64,000 bases of DNA from JAJISG01 sp964347345 (GCA_964347345.1 CAYFYB010000003.1:39914-103913); one strand, 5' to 3'. Counted from the stretch's first letter, positions 24,917-32,810 are shown. The notes: generated by a model not told the origin, from the sequence alone. Made by a program: numbers and translations.

Positions 24917-25600
24917 ATGCAGAACCCCGTGAACCTGAAGAGGATGGCCGCCGAGGCCGCCGTGGATAGGGTAGAGGATGGTATGATCCTGGGCCTGGGA
25001 ACCGGTTCAACCACGAGGTATGCCATTGAAGAACTGGGCCGTCGAGTGGGGGCTGGACTGAGGGTCAGAGGCGTCCCCACCTCCCAGGCCACGGCGGAGC
25101 TCGCAGAGTCCGTGGGTATACCTCTCACAACCCTGGAGGAGGAACCCCTGCTCGACTTGACCATCGACGGGGCTGATGAGGTGGACCCGCGGTTGAACCT
25201 AATCAAGGGGATGGGAGGGGCCCTCTTCAGGGAGAAGCTCGTCGCCCTGTGCTCCTCCACCACAGTAATAATCGTGGACGAGGGCAAGCTCGTGGACTTC
25301 CTGGGCCAGCGTAGCCCTCTGCCACTGGAGATCCTTCCTTTTGGCTGGAAGGTCACCATGGAGAGGGTGCAACGGCTCGGCTGCAAGGCCTCCCTCAGGA
25401 TGATGGACGACCGGCCCTTCCTCACGGACAATCGAAATTACATCCTGGACTGCAGGTTTCCCCGCATCGACGAGCCTGAAGAGATGGACGAAAGGATCAA
25501 GGGCACAACGGGGGTCCTCGAGCACGGCCTCTTTCTGGGACTTGCAGAAACCGTCCTGGTGGGCGCCCCCGGAGGGGTCAGGGAGCTGAGAAGGCCCTAG
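24917..25600 (+). CDS. rpiA: Ribose-5-phosphate isomerase A
   Basis: Interconverts ribulose 5-phosphate and ribose 5-phosphate. RpiA signatures: GLGTGSTTRYAIEEL (phosphate loop), GVPTSQAT, LTIDGADEVDP (catalytic Asp pair), IKGMGGALFREK and DEGKLVDFLGQ, ending at GVRELRRP. Length 227 is normal. It completes ribose 5-phosphate supply from ribulose 5-phosphate made by HPS at 6 kb. The stop overlaps the convergent HTH gene by 23 bases. Confidence 0.95.
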   Translation: MQNPVNLKRMAAEAAVDRVEDGMILGLGTGSTTRYAIEELGRRVGAGLRVRGVPTSQATAELAESVGIPLTTLEEEPLLDLTIDGADEVDPRLNLIKGMGGALFREKLVALCSSTTVIIVDEGKLVDFLGQRSPLPLEILPFGWKVTMERVQRLGCKASLRMMDDRPFLTDNRNYILDCRFPRIDEPEEMDERIKGTTGVLEHGLFLGLAETVLVGAPGGVRELRRP

Positions 25601-25907
25601 ACTCCCGTCTGAGCTGACGGATGGTCTCCTCAAGCCCCCTTATCTTCCTCCTCTCATCGTCCACGACTGCCTCCACGATGGCCTCGAAAGGCCTAGCCAG
25701 GCGATAGGCATGGAGGGGTCTGCCCTTACCCTCCTTCTTCAGGTCCCTCTTGGTCACCCAGCCTTTCCTCCTCAGCTCCTTCATGGAGATGGACACCTCC
25801 GGCTGCCTGAGCCCTGTCCTCTTCTCTATATCCAGAGAGGTAGTCTCCCCTCTGGAGGCCAGAAAGACAAGGGTCCTGGCTAGATTCTTCGGCATCCCCG
25901 TACGCAA
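25578..25907 (-). CDS. Winged-helix transcriptional regulator (MarR/TrmB-like)
   Basis: A winged helix (RTLVFLASRGETTSLDIEKRTGLRQPEVSISMKELRRKGWVTKR, in pieces) with a Lys-rich wing KKEGKGRPLHAYRLA and a C-terminal coiled coil (DDERRKIRGLEETIRQLRRES) for dimerisation. TTG at 25907 is the first ordinary start, but the frame stays open upstream with ESKEEGLVELLLRTG, which fits the family's first helix. A CTG at 25943, five bases after GGGGGAG, is then the likely true start. A strong TATA (tttttatata, minus strand, 25985-25995) precedes it. Target genes unknown. Confidence 0.78.
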   Translation of the reverse strand: MRTGMPKNLARTLVFLASRGETTSLDIEKRTGLRQPEVSISMKELRRKGWVTKRDLKKEGKGRPLHAYRLARPFEAIVEAVVDDERRKIRGLEETIRQLRRESRAFSAP

Positions 25908-25984
25908 GAGAAGCTCGACCAGCCCCTCCTCCTTCGATTCCAGGATGGCTCCCCCTTATATCCTGCTATCCAGTATTATTAAGG

Positions 25985-25995
25985 CTATATAAAAA
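25985..25995 (-). promoter_or_regulatory. TATA box of the winged-helix regulator
   Basis: On the minus strand tttttatatag lies about 45 bases before the proposed CTG start. It is the most AT-rich element in this GC-rich neighbourhood. The divergent eL42 operon promoter must lie between here and 26084. Confidence 0.5.
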
Positions 25996-26083
25996 TTGCC
26001 AGTCCCGGCGCTCCAGAGCCAGATACTGAGCCTCGGCCAAGGTTTGAAATAGTGGGGCCCCCTATTGCGCACGCAGGACCATC

Positions 26084-26365
26084 ATGAAACTACCCAGGGT
26101 CATCAAGGGATACTGTCCTCACTGCCGCTCCCACGCAGAACTCGAGATAGAGAGGGTGAAGTCGAGACCCAGGAGCGAGCTCAAGGCTGGGCAGAGGAGG
26201 TTCAGGAGGGTCCTCAAGGGCTACGGCGGTTTCCCGAGACCTAAGCCTGAAGGCCGGGAGAAGCCGACGAAGCGGATCAACATCCGATTCCGCTGCAAGT
26301 CATGTGGCAAGGCCCACCACCGGCCCACTTTCAGGGCAAAGCACTTGGAGTTCGTCGAGGTCTGA
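26084..26365 (+). CDS. rpl44e: Ribosomal protein eL42 (L44e)
   Basis: A 93-residue zinc-binding large-subunit protein near the E site. It shows CPHC (residues 11-14) and CKSCG near the end, the basic middle (RRFRRVLKGYGGFPRPKPEG) and TKRINIRFRCKSC, the eL42 pattern. First gene of an archaeal operon eL42-eS27-aIF2alpha-Nop10-PAC2. Confidence 0.97.
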   Translation: MKLPRVIKGYCPHCRSHAELEIERVKSRPRSELKAGQRRFRRVLKGYGGFPRPKPEGREKPTKRINIRFRCKSCGKAHHRPTFRAKHLEFVEV

Positions 26366-26366
26366 A

Positions 26367-26543
26367 ATGTGGGAGACTAGGAGCAAGTTCTTGAAGGTCA
26401 GATGCCGGGACTGCGGCAACGAGCAGGTTGTGTTCGACAGGGCCGCCAGCCTGGTGAGCTGCCTGGTCTGTGGGGCCACCTTGGCAGAGCCCACCGGTGG
26501 CAAGGCCGACATCAAGGCCGAGGTGCTGGAGGTGCTCTCGTGA
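26367..26543 (+). CDS. rps27e: Ribosomal protein eS27 (S27e)
   Basis: A 58-residue small-subunit protein with one zinc ribbon (VRCRDCGNEQVVFDRAASLV, then CLVCGATLAEPTGGKA). The ATG at 26367 lies right after the eL42 stop; upstream in-frame codons fall inside eL42 and are rejected. Its TGA overlaps the GTG of aIF2-alpha. Confidence 0.96.
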   Translation: MWETRSKFLKVRCRDCGNEQVVFDRAASLVSCLVCGATLAEPTGGKADIKAEVLEVLS

Positions 26544-27322
26544 CCACCTATGGACCAGAGTGGCCGGAAGAGGGAGAGCTGGTGGTCTGCGCCGTGAGCA
26601 AGGTCAAGAACTTCGGCGCCTTCGTCACCCTGGAGGAGTACGGGGGGAAGGAGGGCTTCATCCACATCGCAGAGGTTGCCACGGGCTGGATTAAGTACAT
26701 CCGTGACTACGTTCGCGAAGGTCAGAAGGTGGTCTGCAAGGTCCTGAGAGTCGACCCGGGGAAGGGGCACATAGACCTCAGCCTGAAGGCCGTGAACGAG
26801 CACCAGAAGAGGGAGAAGATCCAGCAATGGAAGAACGCCCAGAAAGCGGAGAAGCTCCTGGAGCTGGTGGCCCAGAGGCTTGGCAAGGACCTGGATTGGT
26901 GCTATGGCAACTTCGTCGGGGACCTCGTCGACAAGTTCGGCAGCCTCTACGTTGCCTTCGAGGAGGCGGCCATTGACGAGAGGGTCTTGGAGCGGGAGGG
27001 CCCCAGCGGCTCGTGGGTGAAGGCCTTCCTGGAGGTGGCTCAGGAGAACATCGTTCCGCCAATGGTGAAGATTAACGGGTACCTGGAGATGACCTGTCCA
27101 AAGCCCGACGGCGTCGTGCACCTGAGGGACGTCCTAAGTAGCATCCAGAAGGAGGATGGCGTCGGCATCAAGGTTCAGTACATAGGGGCTCCCAGGTACA
27201 GGATCGTGGTGAGGGCCCCTGACTACAAGACTGCCGAGGAGGAGCTGCAGAAGGCTGCCACCAAGGCCATTGAGGATATGAAGGCGCGGGGCGGTGACGG
27301 GAAGTTCCAGAGGAGGGAGTGA
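26540..27322 (+). CDS. eif2a: Translation initiation factor aIF2 subunit alpha
   Basis: Alpha subunit of the factor that brings Met-tRNAi to the ribosome. It has an N-terminal S1 domain (GELVVCAVSKVKNFGAFVTL, GFIHIAEVATGWIKYIRD, GHIDLSLKAVNEHQKR), a helical middle and a C-terminal alpha/beta domain that binds the gamma subunit. The start is GTG at 26540, overlapping the eS27 stop; the frame is open further upstream but that part is eS27 in another frame. Length 260 is normal. Confidence 0.95.
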   Translation: MTTYGPEWPEEGELVVCAVSKVKNFGAFVTLEEYGGKEGFIHIAEVATGWIKYIRDYVREGQKVVCKVLRVDPGKGHIDLSLKAVNEHQKREKIQQWKNAQKAEKLLELVAQRLGKDLDWCYGNFVGDLVDKFGSLYVAFEEAAIDERVLEREGPSGSWVKAFLEVAQENIVPPMVKINGYLEMTCPKPDGVVHLRDVLSSIQKEDGVGIKVQYIGAPRYRIVVRAPDYKTAEEELQKAATKAIEDMKARGGDGKFQRRE

Positions 27323-27323
27323 T

Positions 27324-27482
27324 GTGAGGACCCTGATCAGGAAGTGTACTGGGTGTGGTAACTACACCCTCAGGGAGGAGTGCCCCCAATGCGCCTCGAG
27401 GACCGTGATGGCCCTGCCTCCCAGATACTCGCCGGAGGATCGCTATGGAGAGTACAGAAGAAGGCTCAAGAGAGGAGCGTAG
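27324..27482 (+). CDS. nop10: H/ACA RNP protein Nop10
   Basis: A 52-residue zinc-binding protein of H/ACA particles that guide pseudouridylation. It starts VRTLIRKCTGCGNYTLREECPQC (in pieces) and ends with the conserved PPRYSPEDRYGEYRRRLKR. The start is GTG at 27324, one base after the aIF2-alpha stop. Gene order aIF2alpha-Nop10-PAC2 is common in archaea. Confidence 0.95.
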   Translation: MRTLIRKCTGCGNYTLREECPQCASRTVMALPPRYSPEDRYGEYRRRLKRGA

Positions 27483-27486
27483 GAGC

Positions 27487-28245
27487 ATGGACAATATCGT
27501 TATCCGCTACACAGAGAAACCGAAGCTGAAGGACCCCATCTTCATCGAGGGACTGCCAGGAATTGGCAACGTCGGTAAGCTCGCCGCAGAGCACCTCATC
27601 GACGAGTTGGGGGCAAAGAAGTTTGCCGAGATAGTCTCGAAGTACTTCCCCCCGCAGGTCATGGTCCTAGACGGTGGCCTCGTCAAGCTGGTGAACAACG
27701 AACTCTATTACGTGAGGAACGTCGGGAAGGGAACCGACATGATCTTCCTGGTGGGGGACTATCAGGGTATGAATCCGGAGGGCCAGTATGAGCTCACCGA
27801 CTTCATCCTCGGGGTTCTGAAGGACTTCGACGTCAAGAGGATATTCACCCTGGGAGGCTACGGTGTGGGCCGGATCGTGGAGAAGCCAAAGGTTTATGGC
27901 GCGGCCACCGACGAAGAGATGGTGAAGGAGATGGAGAAGTTCGGTGTGGTCTTCTCCAGGGGCGAGCCCGGCACCGGCATAGTGGGTGCAAGCGGCCTCC
28001 TCCTGGGCCTCGGGGCGCTCTACGACATGCACTCCGTCTGCTTCATGGGCGAGACCTCCGGGTACTTTGTGGACCCGAAGAGCGCCAGGGCCGTCTTGGA
28101 GGTCCTGACTCGAGCCCTGGGCATAGAGGTTGATTTCTCCGAGCTGGAGGCCAAGGCTAAGCAGATAGATGCAATCACGGCCCGCCTGAGGGAATCGGAG
28201 GTCAAGCCTGAGGAGCCCCGGAAGGACCTGGGTTACATCGGGTGA
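27487..28245 (+). CDS. PAC2-family proteasome assembly chaperone-like protein
   Basis: A 252-residue PAC2 (COG2047) protein: DPIFIEGLPGIGNVGKLAAEHL, SKYFPPQVMV, FLVGDYQG, IFTLGGYGVGRIVEKPKVYGAA and GIVGASGLLLGLG. The family is related to eukaryotic proteasome assembly chaperone 2; its archaeal role is not settled. ATG at 27487 follows GGAGC and the Nop10 stop by four bases. Last gene of the operon. Confidence 0.92.
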   Translation: MDNIVIRYTEKPKLKDPIFIEGLPGIGNVGKLAAEHLIDELGAKKFAEIVSKYFPPQVMVLDGGLVKLVNNELYYVRNVGKGTDMIFLVGDYQGMNPEGQYELTDFILGVLKDFDVKRIFTLGGYGVGRIVEKPKVYGAATDEEMVKEMEKFGVVFSRGEPGTGIVGASGLLLGLGALYDMHSVCFMGETSGYFVDPKSARAVLEVLTRALGIEVDFSELEAKAKQIDAITARLRESEVKPEEPRKDLGYIG

Positions 28246-28297
28246 GGGTCACAGCGGAGGCTTTAACCCTCATCACCATATGGCTTGGCAGAGGCAT

Positions 28298-28396
28298 GCT
28301 CCCGTAGTGTAGTCCGGTCAATCATTCGGGCCTTTCGAGCCCGATACCCGGGTTCAAAGGGGATTGCATCAATCCTTGAAAATCCCGGCGGGAGCA
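28298..28396 (+). tRNA. tRNA-Glu (anticodon TTC) with a ~24-base intron in the T-loop
   Basis: Acceptor GCTCCCG pairs with CGGGAGC, discriminator A at 28396. The anticodon stem TCGGGC/GCCCGA has loop CTTTCGA (anticodon TTC). The T-stem CCGGG (28348-28352) pairs with CCCGG (28384-28388), but between them lies TTCAAA, 24 extra bases, then T. Removing about 28359-28382 restores the standard loop TTCAAAT. The insert contains a GGATTG/CAATCC hairpin and its flanks (TTCAA/TTGAA) pair, as expected for a bulge-helix-bulge-type splice substrate. The exact cut sites are ambiguous by one to three bases. Confidence 0.88.
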
Positions 28397-28462
28397 TCCC
28401 TCCACTTCTCTCTGGTTCGCAACTTGCCGACCTCAATGGAAGGTCCGGTCCGACCATCCTAG

Positions 28463-29608
28463 TTATGCCCTCAACGCCTCGACAGAACTGATGAAAGCCT
28501 CAGGGAAACGGTCACACTGATCTGGCGGAATGGAGAAGGACACGCGTATGAAGTCCCTTCCAAAGCGCCGCGACAGGTAGTATCCTGCTCTCACGTGGAC
28601 CTTGTGGTCTACGAGCATTCTCTCCTCCAGCGCGGCAGGATCCACGCCCGTGTCCCGGATGTCGATGACGAACATGTTGGCCTTCGCTGGATAGACCGGG
28701 AGGGAGGCTCCATCCACCTGCTTGACGGCGTCTCGGATGATCCCTTGATTCCTCGTGCAGACTTCCCGGAGCTTTGGTAGCCATCTATCCTTCGCCTTGA
28801 GGGCGGCCGCGGCTGCCCTCTGGGCCAGCACGTTCACCCCGAGGACGTTGGTGTCGTATCTGCGCACCTTCTCCACGATCTCCGTCGGACCAATCAGGGC
28901 GCCCACCCGCATGCCTGCTAGACCCGTGCCCTTGGAAAAGGAGTAGAAGACCAAGGTCCTCTCAGGGTAGAAGGTCCAGGCCATGACGTGATCGCGGTTG
29001 AAGTCCCGATAGGTCACATCTTGAAGGAGGTAGAGGTCCCTGGATTGGGCGACCTCCGCCAGCTCCTTCAGCTCCTTCGCCGTGTAGCCGCTTCCAAGGG
29101 GGTTATGAGGGTCGATCAAAAGGAGGGCCTTGGTCCTAGGGTCGACAGACCGCTCCACGGCCTCGGCGCTGAGCTTCCAGGGGCTGCCGTATATGGGGAG
29201 TTCCACGACCCTAGCCTCCGACATCTCTGCCTGCCTGTGGATGGGGAGGAAGCTGGGGTCGGTGCTGATAACCTCATCACCGTCGCGAAGCAAGGCCCTT
29301 TGTGCCGAGTAGAGTGCCTCGATGCCCCCGTTGGTCAGGAAGACCCCGTGGTCCTCCGTGGAGAGGTCCTCCTTGATGGCCTCCGTCAGGCCGAAGATAC
29401 CTCCCTTGTACGGGTAGAGGTGGTATTCTTCCTCTCGGAGGGACTTCAGGATGGCCTCGTTTATCCCTGGATCCAGCGGGATAGTGTTGGTGTTCTGGCT
29501 CATCCAGACCACCTCCTTCCTGTGCTGATGAGCGAATCTGAAGGTATCGATCCTGTCGGCCATCATCTGTTGCAAGGGTACCGATGCTAAAGGATTTGCG
29601 GTCTCCAC
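28463..29608 (-). CDS. Class I/II PLP-dependent aminotransferase
   Basis: A 381-residue fold-type I aminotransferase: YPYKGGIFGLTEAI, TNGGIEALYSAQRAL, the Asn-containing IDPHNPLGSGY, DVTYRDF, and the PLP lysine in FYSFSKGTGLAGMRVGALIG. The C-terminal Arg for the alpha-carboxylate is in FIRVSFS. Similar to archaeal aspartate/aromatic or histidinol-phosphate aminotransferases; substrate not fixed. The start is uncertain; ATG at residue 15-16 or 36 could be used. A transcript of its own between two tRNA genes. Confidence 0.88.
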   Translation of the reverse strand: METANPLASVPLQQMMADRIDTFRFAHQHRKEVVWMSQNTNTIPLDPGINEAILKSLREEEYHLYPYKGGIFGLTEAIKEDLSTEDHGVFLTNGGIEALYSAQRALLRDGDEVISTDPSFLPIHRQAEMSEARVVELPIYGSPWKLSAEAVERSVDPRTKALLLIDPHNPLGSGYTAKELKELAEVAQSRDLYLLQDVTYRDFNRDHVMAWTFYPERTLVFYSFSKGTGLAGMRVGALIGPTEIVEKVRRYDTNVLGVNVLAQRAAAAALKAKDRWLPKLREVCTRNQGIIRDAVKQVDGASLPVYPAKANMFVIDIRDTGVDPAALEERMLVDHKVHVRAGYYLSRRFGRDFIRVSFSIPPDQCDRFPEAFISSVEALRA

Positions 29609-29651
29609 GTCCCAAAAAAGCCTATATGGAGGTCTGTGTTCACATTCCCAG

Positions 29652-29724
29652 GGGCTCGTAGTCTAGTGGTTATGACGTCACCTTGACACGGTGAAGGTCC
29701 CCGGTTCGAATCCGGGCGAGCCCA
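29652..29724 (+). tRNA. tRNA-Val (anticodon GAC)
   Basis: Acceptor GGGCTCG pairs with CGAGCCC, discriminator A at 29724. The anticodon stem TCACC/GGTGA encloses TTGACAC (anticodon GAC). The T arm is CCCGG-TTCGAAT-CCGGG. 73 bases, no intron, no encoded CCA. A TATA-like cctatatgg lies about 33 bases upstream. Confidence 0.96.
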
Positions 29725-30041
29725 CTTCTAAGAAGCGACTATGGAGGATCAGGCTTCTGGATTCCCATGTTTTCCTTTTTTGTCCCACAGCAGTTGCGGA
29801 CGAACCCAGACGGTCGATAGAAACGGGCCGTTGGCCAAGAATCCACCTCTCTATCGCTGCGCCGGTTTGCGGATAAGCTTCCAAGAGGTAATGTCAAGGA
29901 GATTGGCGAACATGCACCGTGCATAGGGAGGCGGTTACGACCCCCATCCTCAGACGGGGTAACTCAAGTGGCTGAAAAAGTTCTCTGATGTCGGCTAGGC
30001 ATTACCCTTGCCCATCCTAAAGACACTTATAGGAAGCCCAA
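29725..30041. other. Intergenic stretch between tRNA-Val and heliorhodopsin
   Basis: 317 bases without a supported gene. A T-rich tgttttccttttttgtc at 29768-29784 probably ends the tRNA transcript. A small GCAC-C-GTGC hairpin and an ACCCC/GGGGT stem (near 29938-29960) are the only other structures seen. A TATA-like cttatagg near 30026 belongs to the heliorhodopsin gene. Confidence 0.5.
29768..29784 (+). terminator. T-rich terminator after tRNA-Val
   Basis: Two T-runs (tgttttcc and ttttttgt) about 45 bases after the tRNA 3' end, matching archaeal oligo-T termination. Confidence 0.5.
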
Positions 30042-30053
30042 GTGAAGTCGTTC

Positions 30054-30878
30054 ATGAACTACCAGGAAAGACAGAAGATTATTGCGGCCTCTCCCATATC
30101 ATTCGAGTACCTGAGGCGCTTCAACACCGCCGCCGGAATTCTTCACCTGATAATGGGCGTTATCATGTTAGCCCTGGGCATCTTGCTGGACTGGACAAGA
30201 GACATCTATACGTTCTACGTCAGCTTAGACATCATAAGCCCAGGACCGCCACCCATATTCGAGATAGGGCCCGATCCACAGATTCTGTTTACCATCAGCT
30301 CCTTGGGCGTCATTCTGGCTTCATTCCCGCTGATGTCTGCACTGGCCCACTTCACCATCGCATTCCCCAGGAGTCAGCAGTATAACGAGTTCCTGAGGAA
30401 GGGAATGAACCCTTACCGATGGTACGAATACACTTTCTCCTCCTCGGTGATGATATTCGTTATCGCGCTCTTCCTGATATGGGACTTCTGGTCCCTCGTG
30501 ATGATATTCATTCTTAACGCCGTGACCATGATGCTCGGATATCAGATGGAGCTGCTGAATCAGAGAACGGAGAAGACCAATTGGTCGCCTTTCATCCTCG
30601 GGACCTTGACCGGTTTCACTCCATGGGTCATCATCTTCGCTTATTTCGCCGCCGCCATCAGTTCCGCAGGAGCCGAACCGCCGACCTTTGTGTACATGAT
30701 TCTCATCATCTACTTCGTGTTGTTCAACGTGTTCGCCCTCAACATGGTCCTGCAGTACAAGGGTATCGGGAAATGGAAGGACTACCTTTACGGAGAGAGG
30801 ATGTACATAGTATTGAGTTTCGTGGCGAAGACAGCTCTCGCATGGGTCGTCTTCATGGGCGTGTTCGCACCATTCTAA
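30054..30878 (+). CDS. Heliorhodopsin
   Basis: A seven-helix retinal protein of the heliorhodopsin family, inverted in the membrane relative to type 1 rhodopsins. Family features in order: LRRFNTAAGILHLIMG (TM1 His), SALAHFTIAF (TM2-3 His), RWYEYTFSSSVMI with the Glu counterion and SSS motif, LNAVTMMLGYQMEL, GFTPWVIIFAYF, PPTFVYMILIIYFVLFNVFALNM, LQYKG and the retinal lysine in VLSFVAKTALAWVVFMG. All key residues are intact. A TATA-like cttatagg about 25 bases before ATG 30054 favours this leaderless start; GTG 30042 is also open. MsrA follows on the same strand. Photosensing rather than pumping is the accepted view of the family; the output is unknown. Confidence 0.93.
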   Translation: MNYQERQKIIAASPISFEYLRRFNTAAGILHLIMGVIMLALGILLDWTRDIYTFYVSLDIISPGPPPIFEIGPDPQILFTISSLGVILASFPLMSALAHFTIAFPRSQQYNEFLRKGMNPYRWYEYTFSSSVMIFVIALFLIWDFWSLVMIFILNAVTMMLGYQMELLNQRTEKTNWSPFILGTLTGFTPWVIIFAYFAAAISSAGAEPPTFVYMILIIYFVLFNVFALNMVLQYKGIGKWKDYLYGERMYIVLSFVAKTALAWVVFMGVFAPF

Positions 30879-31065
30879 ATGGCTGACACAACGACGTCCC
30901 TCCAAGAGGCCCTCGACCCCCAGACACCCAAGCCTTAGTGTTGAGGCACCGATAGTTCAGGGCCTTCGCCTGTCGACATCTGCGGTATCGAGCCATCCTC
31001 AGTCAGAGTCCAGCACAGGTCGTGAAGGGTAGATGCGCTCGATCGAGAGGCCCGGGAAGGGATTC

Positions 31066-31455
31066 ATGGCGAGGTTCCACTGGGTTGAATGGCTCATAGT
31101 GATTCTTCTCTTGGAGAAGGTGGTGCAGCATGTCTTCGTCACGGCCGCGCTGCTCACCGACTTCGGCGGAATCCAATCCGAGGTTGCCGTCGACCACCGA
31201 GCGCTGGAACGGAGAAGGGTCAAAAGGCAAGAGCGTCTAGATTCGCGTATATGGACCAAGACGCATCAGCTTCGAATCCAGGCATGGAGGTGGCAACCCT
31301 CGCCGGGGGTTGCTTCTGGTGCCTTCAACCCATTTTCCGCGACCTGCGGGGCGTGGGAGGGGTCGAGGTGGGATATTCCGGAGGTACCGTCACCGATCCA
31401 TCCTATGAGGAGGTTTGCCAGGGGACTACGGGTCACGCCGAGGCGATCCAGGTGA
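31066..31455 (+). CDS. Possible small membrane protein, C-terminus apparently lost into msrA
   Basis: From ATG 31066 (or 31033) the frame encodes a plausible helix, FHWVEWLIVILLLEKVVQHV, then FVTAALLTDFGGIQSEVAVDHRALE. After that it becomes Arg-rich and runs over 200 bases into msrA in another frame, which is unlikely coding. The first ~50 residues look genuine; the rest was probably lost by a deletion or shift near 31200. No family name can be given. Confidence 0.35.
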   Translation: MARFHWVEWLIVILLLEKVVQHVFVTAALLTDFGGIQSEVAVDHRALERRRVKRQERLDSRIWTKTHQLRIQAWRWQPSPGVASGAFNPFSATCGAWEGSRWDIPEVPSPIHPMRRFARGLRVTPRRSR

Positions 31456-31814
31456 CCTTCGACCCGAAGCTCATTTCTTTTGACGAGATCCTGAATGTCT
31501 TCTTCTCCGTCCACGACCCGACAACGCTGAACCGGCAGGGGCCCGACGTGGGCACACAGTATCGATCCGCGGTCTTCTACCATACCCCAGAACAGAAGGC
31601 CACGGCGGAACGAATCATCGCACGGCTGGAGGGACAGGGCGTTTGGAAGGACCCCATTGTGACCGAGGTCTCGCCCCTCAAGGCCTTCTTCAGGGCGGAG
31701 GAGTATCACGACGACTATTTCGAGCGGAATCCACGCCAGCCCTACTGTCGGGCGATCATCGCGCCTAAGGTGGCCAAGTTTCGAAAACAGTTCGGCTCGA
31801 TGCTAGAGAAATGA
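31251..31814 (+). CDS. msrA: Peptide methionine-S-sulfoxide reductase
   Basis: Reduces methionine-S-sulfoxide in proteins. Active-site GGCFWCLQPIFRDL (Cys near residue 23), GVEVGYSGG, YEEVCQGTTGHAEAIQV, FFSVHDPTTLNRQGPDVGTQYRS and the EYHDDYFERNP end. ATG at 31251 gives a short 13-residue leader before the core; longer in-frame starts run back through the preceding small ORF and are unlikely. A protein-repair role against (photo-)oxidation fits the heliorhodopsin immediately upstream. Confidence 0.93.
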   Translation: MDQDASASNPGMEVATLAGGCFWCLQPIFRDLRGVGGVEVGYSGGTVTDPSYEEVCQGTTGHAEAIQVTFDPKLISFDEILNVFFSVHDPTTLNRQGPDVGTQYRSAVFYHTPEQKATAERIIARLEGQGVWKDPIVTEVSPLKAFFRAEEYHDDYFERNPRQPYCRAIIAPKVAKFRKQFGSMLEK

Positions 31815-32011
31815 GCGTCGACTCCGCTCCTTCTTCTAACCATTCAGCTCTATAGAATCGTCTCCATCCCTGCATCAGAGCCTAGATTCGCTGTCTTGGC
31901 ATCCGCTGAAGACTCAGGTTCCCACCTGCAATAATCACGGATGATATTCTCGTCGAACGTCTCATTAAAAGCCTCGTTCGTGGCAGCCTCACTGACAGGA
32001 GCCACGGGAGG

Positions 32012-32803
32012 ATGTACGAGGCGAAGAGCTTCAGTATTAGAGAGTTGACTCTACCTCAGTTTCTATGGGGCGTAGCCAAGGCCACGATTCCCATCTTCAT
32101 CGCCGCCCTCTACGTCATCTACATCTACACCCTCGGTGAGATGGGCGCTCTCCTCCTCCCTCTTCTAGCCGCCTACTTTTTCCCGCCCTTCGGGAAGGAG
32201 TCCGTCATACCGCTGGGCATCTCTCTGGGCATCCACCCTGCCATCATGGCCATCTCCGTGGCCATGATAGACGTCCTTGTGGGCCTCTTTCTCCTGTGGA
32301 ACTACAAGGCCCTCTACTATATCCCCCTCCTGGGAAAGTGGGCGAGAAAGACGGAGATGAAGGCCAAGAAGATGATCGAAGAGGGGAGGGGATTCAGCAA
32401 GCTCGCCTTCCTCGGCCTCATCCTCTTCGTCATCGTTCCCTTCCAGGGCTCGGGGGCAGTGAGCGCTACCATCATCGGTAAGATGAGTGGGATGGATGCC
32501 AAGAAGGTCTGGCTCGCCATAATCATAGGCGCCCTGGCGGGCACTTTCATGGTGGCCTACTCCTTCAACCTGATCATAACGACCTTCCGCTCAGACTTCC
32601 TCCTGGGCATTACGCTGGTGGCCACGGTTGTCGTCGTCGTGACCATCCTCTTCCTCCGCAGCAAGAAGATCTCTCCCGAGGTGGAGACCTCCCTGAAGGA
32701 CATACGGGACTTCAGCCTGTTCGCCGCCAACGGTGGCGTGGAGGCGGAGAATGCGGAAGAGGGGGTCGCCGAGGACACAGCTTTTTTGGATGAAGCGCCA
32801 TAG
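32012..32803 (+). CDS. Small multidrug export-like membrane protein (COG2426)
   Basis: A 263-residue protein with about six membrane helices. The family motif region KESVIPLGISLGIHP (about 68-82) and FVIVPFQGSGAVSATIIGKMSGM mark the putative small multi-drug export family, whose export activity is largely unproven. The C-terminal ~40 residues are acidic and cytoplasmic. The start could be ATG 32012 or slightly downstream. Its stop is seven bases before kae1, so the two may share a transcript. Confidence 0.8.
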   Translation: MYEAKSFSIRELTLPQFLWGVAKATIPIFIAALYVIYIYTLGEMGALLLPLLAAYFFPPFGKESVIPLGISLGIHPAIMAISVAMIDVLVGLFLLWNYKALYYIPLLGKWARKTEMKAKKMIEEGRGFSKLAFLGLILFVIVPFQGSGAVSATIIGKMSGMDAKKVWLAIIIGALAGTFMVAYSFNLIITTFRSDFLLGITLVATVVVVVTILFLRSKKISPEVETSLKDIRDFSLFAANGGVEAENAEEGVAEDTAFLDEAP

Positions 32804-32810
32804 TTGACCG

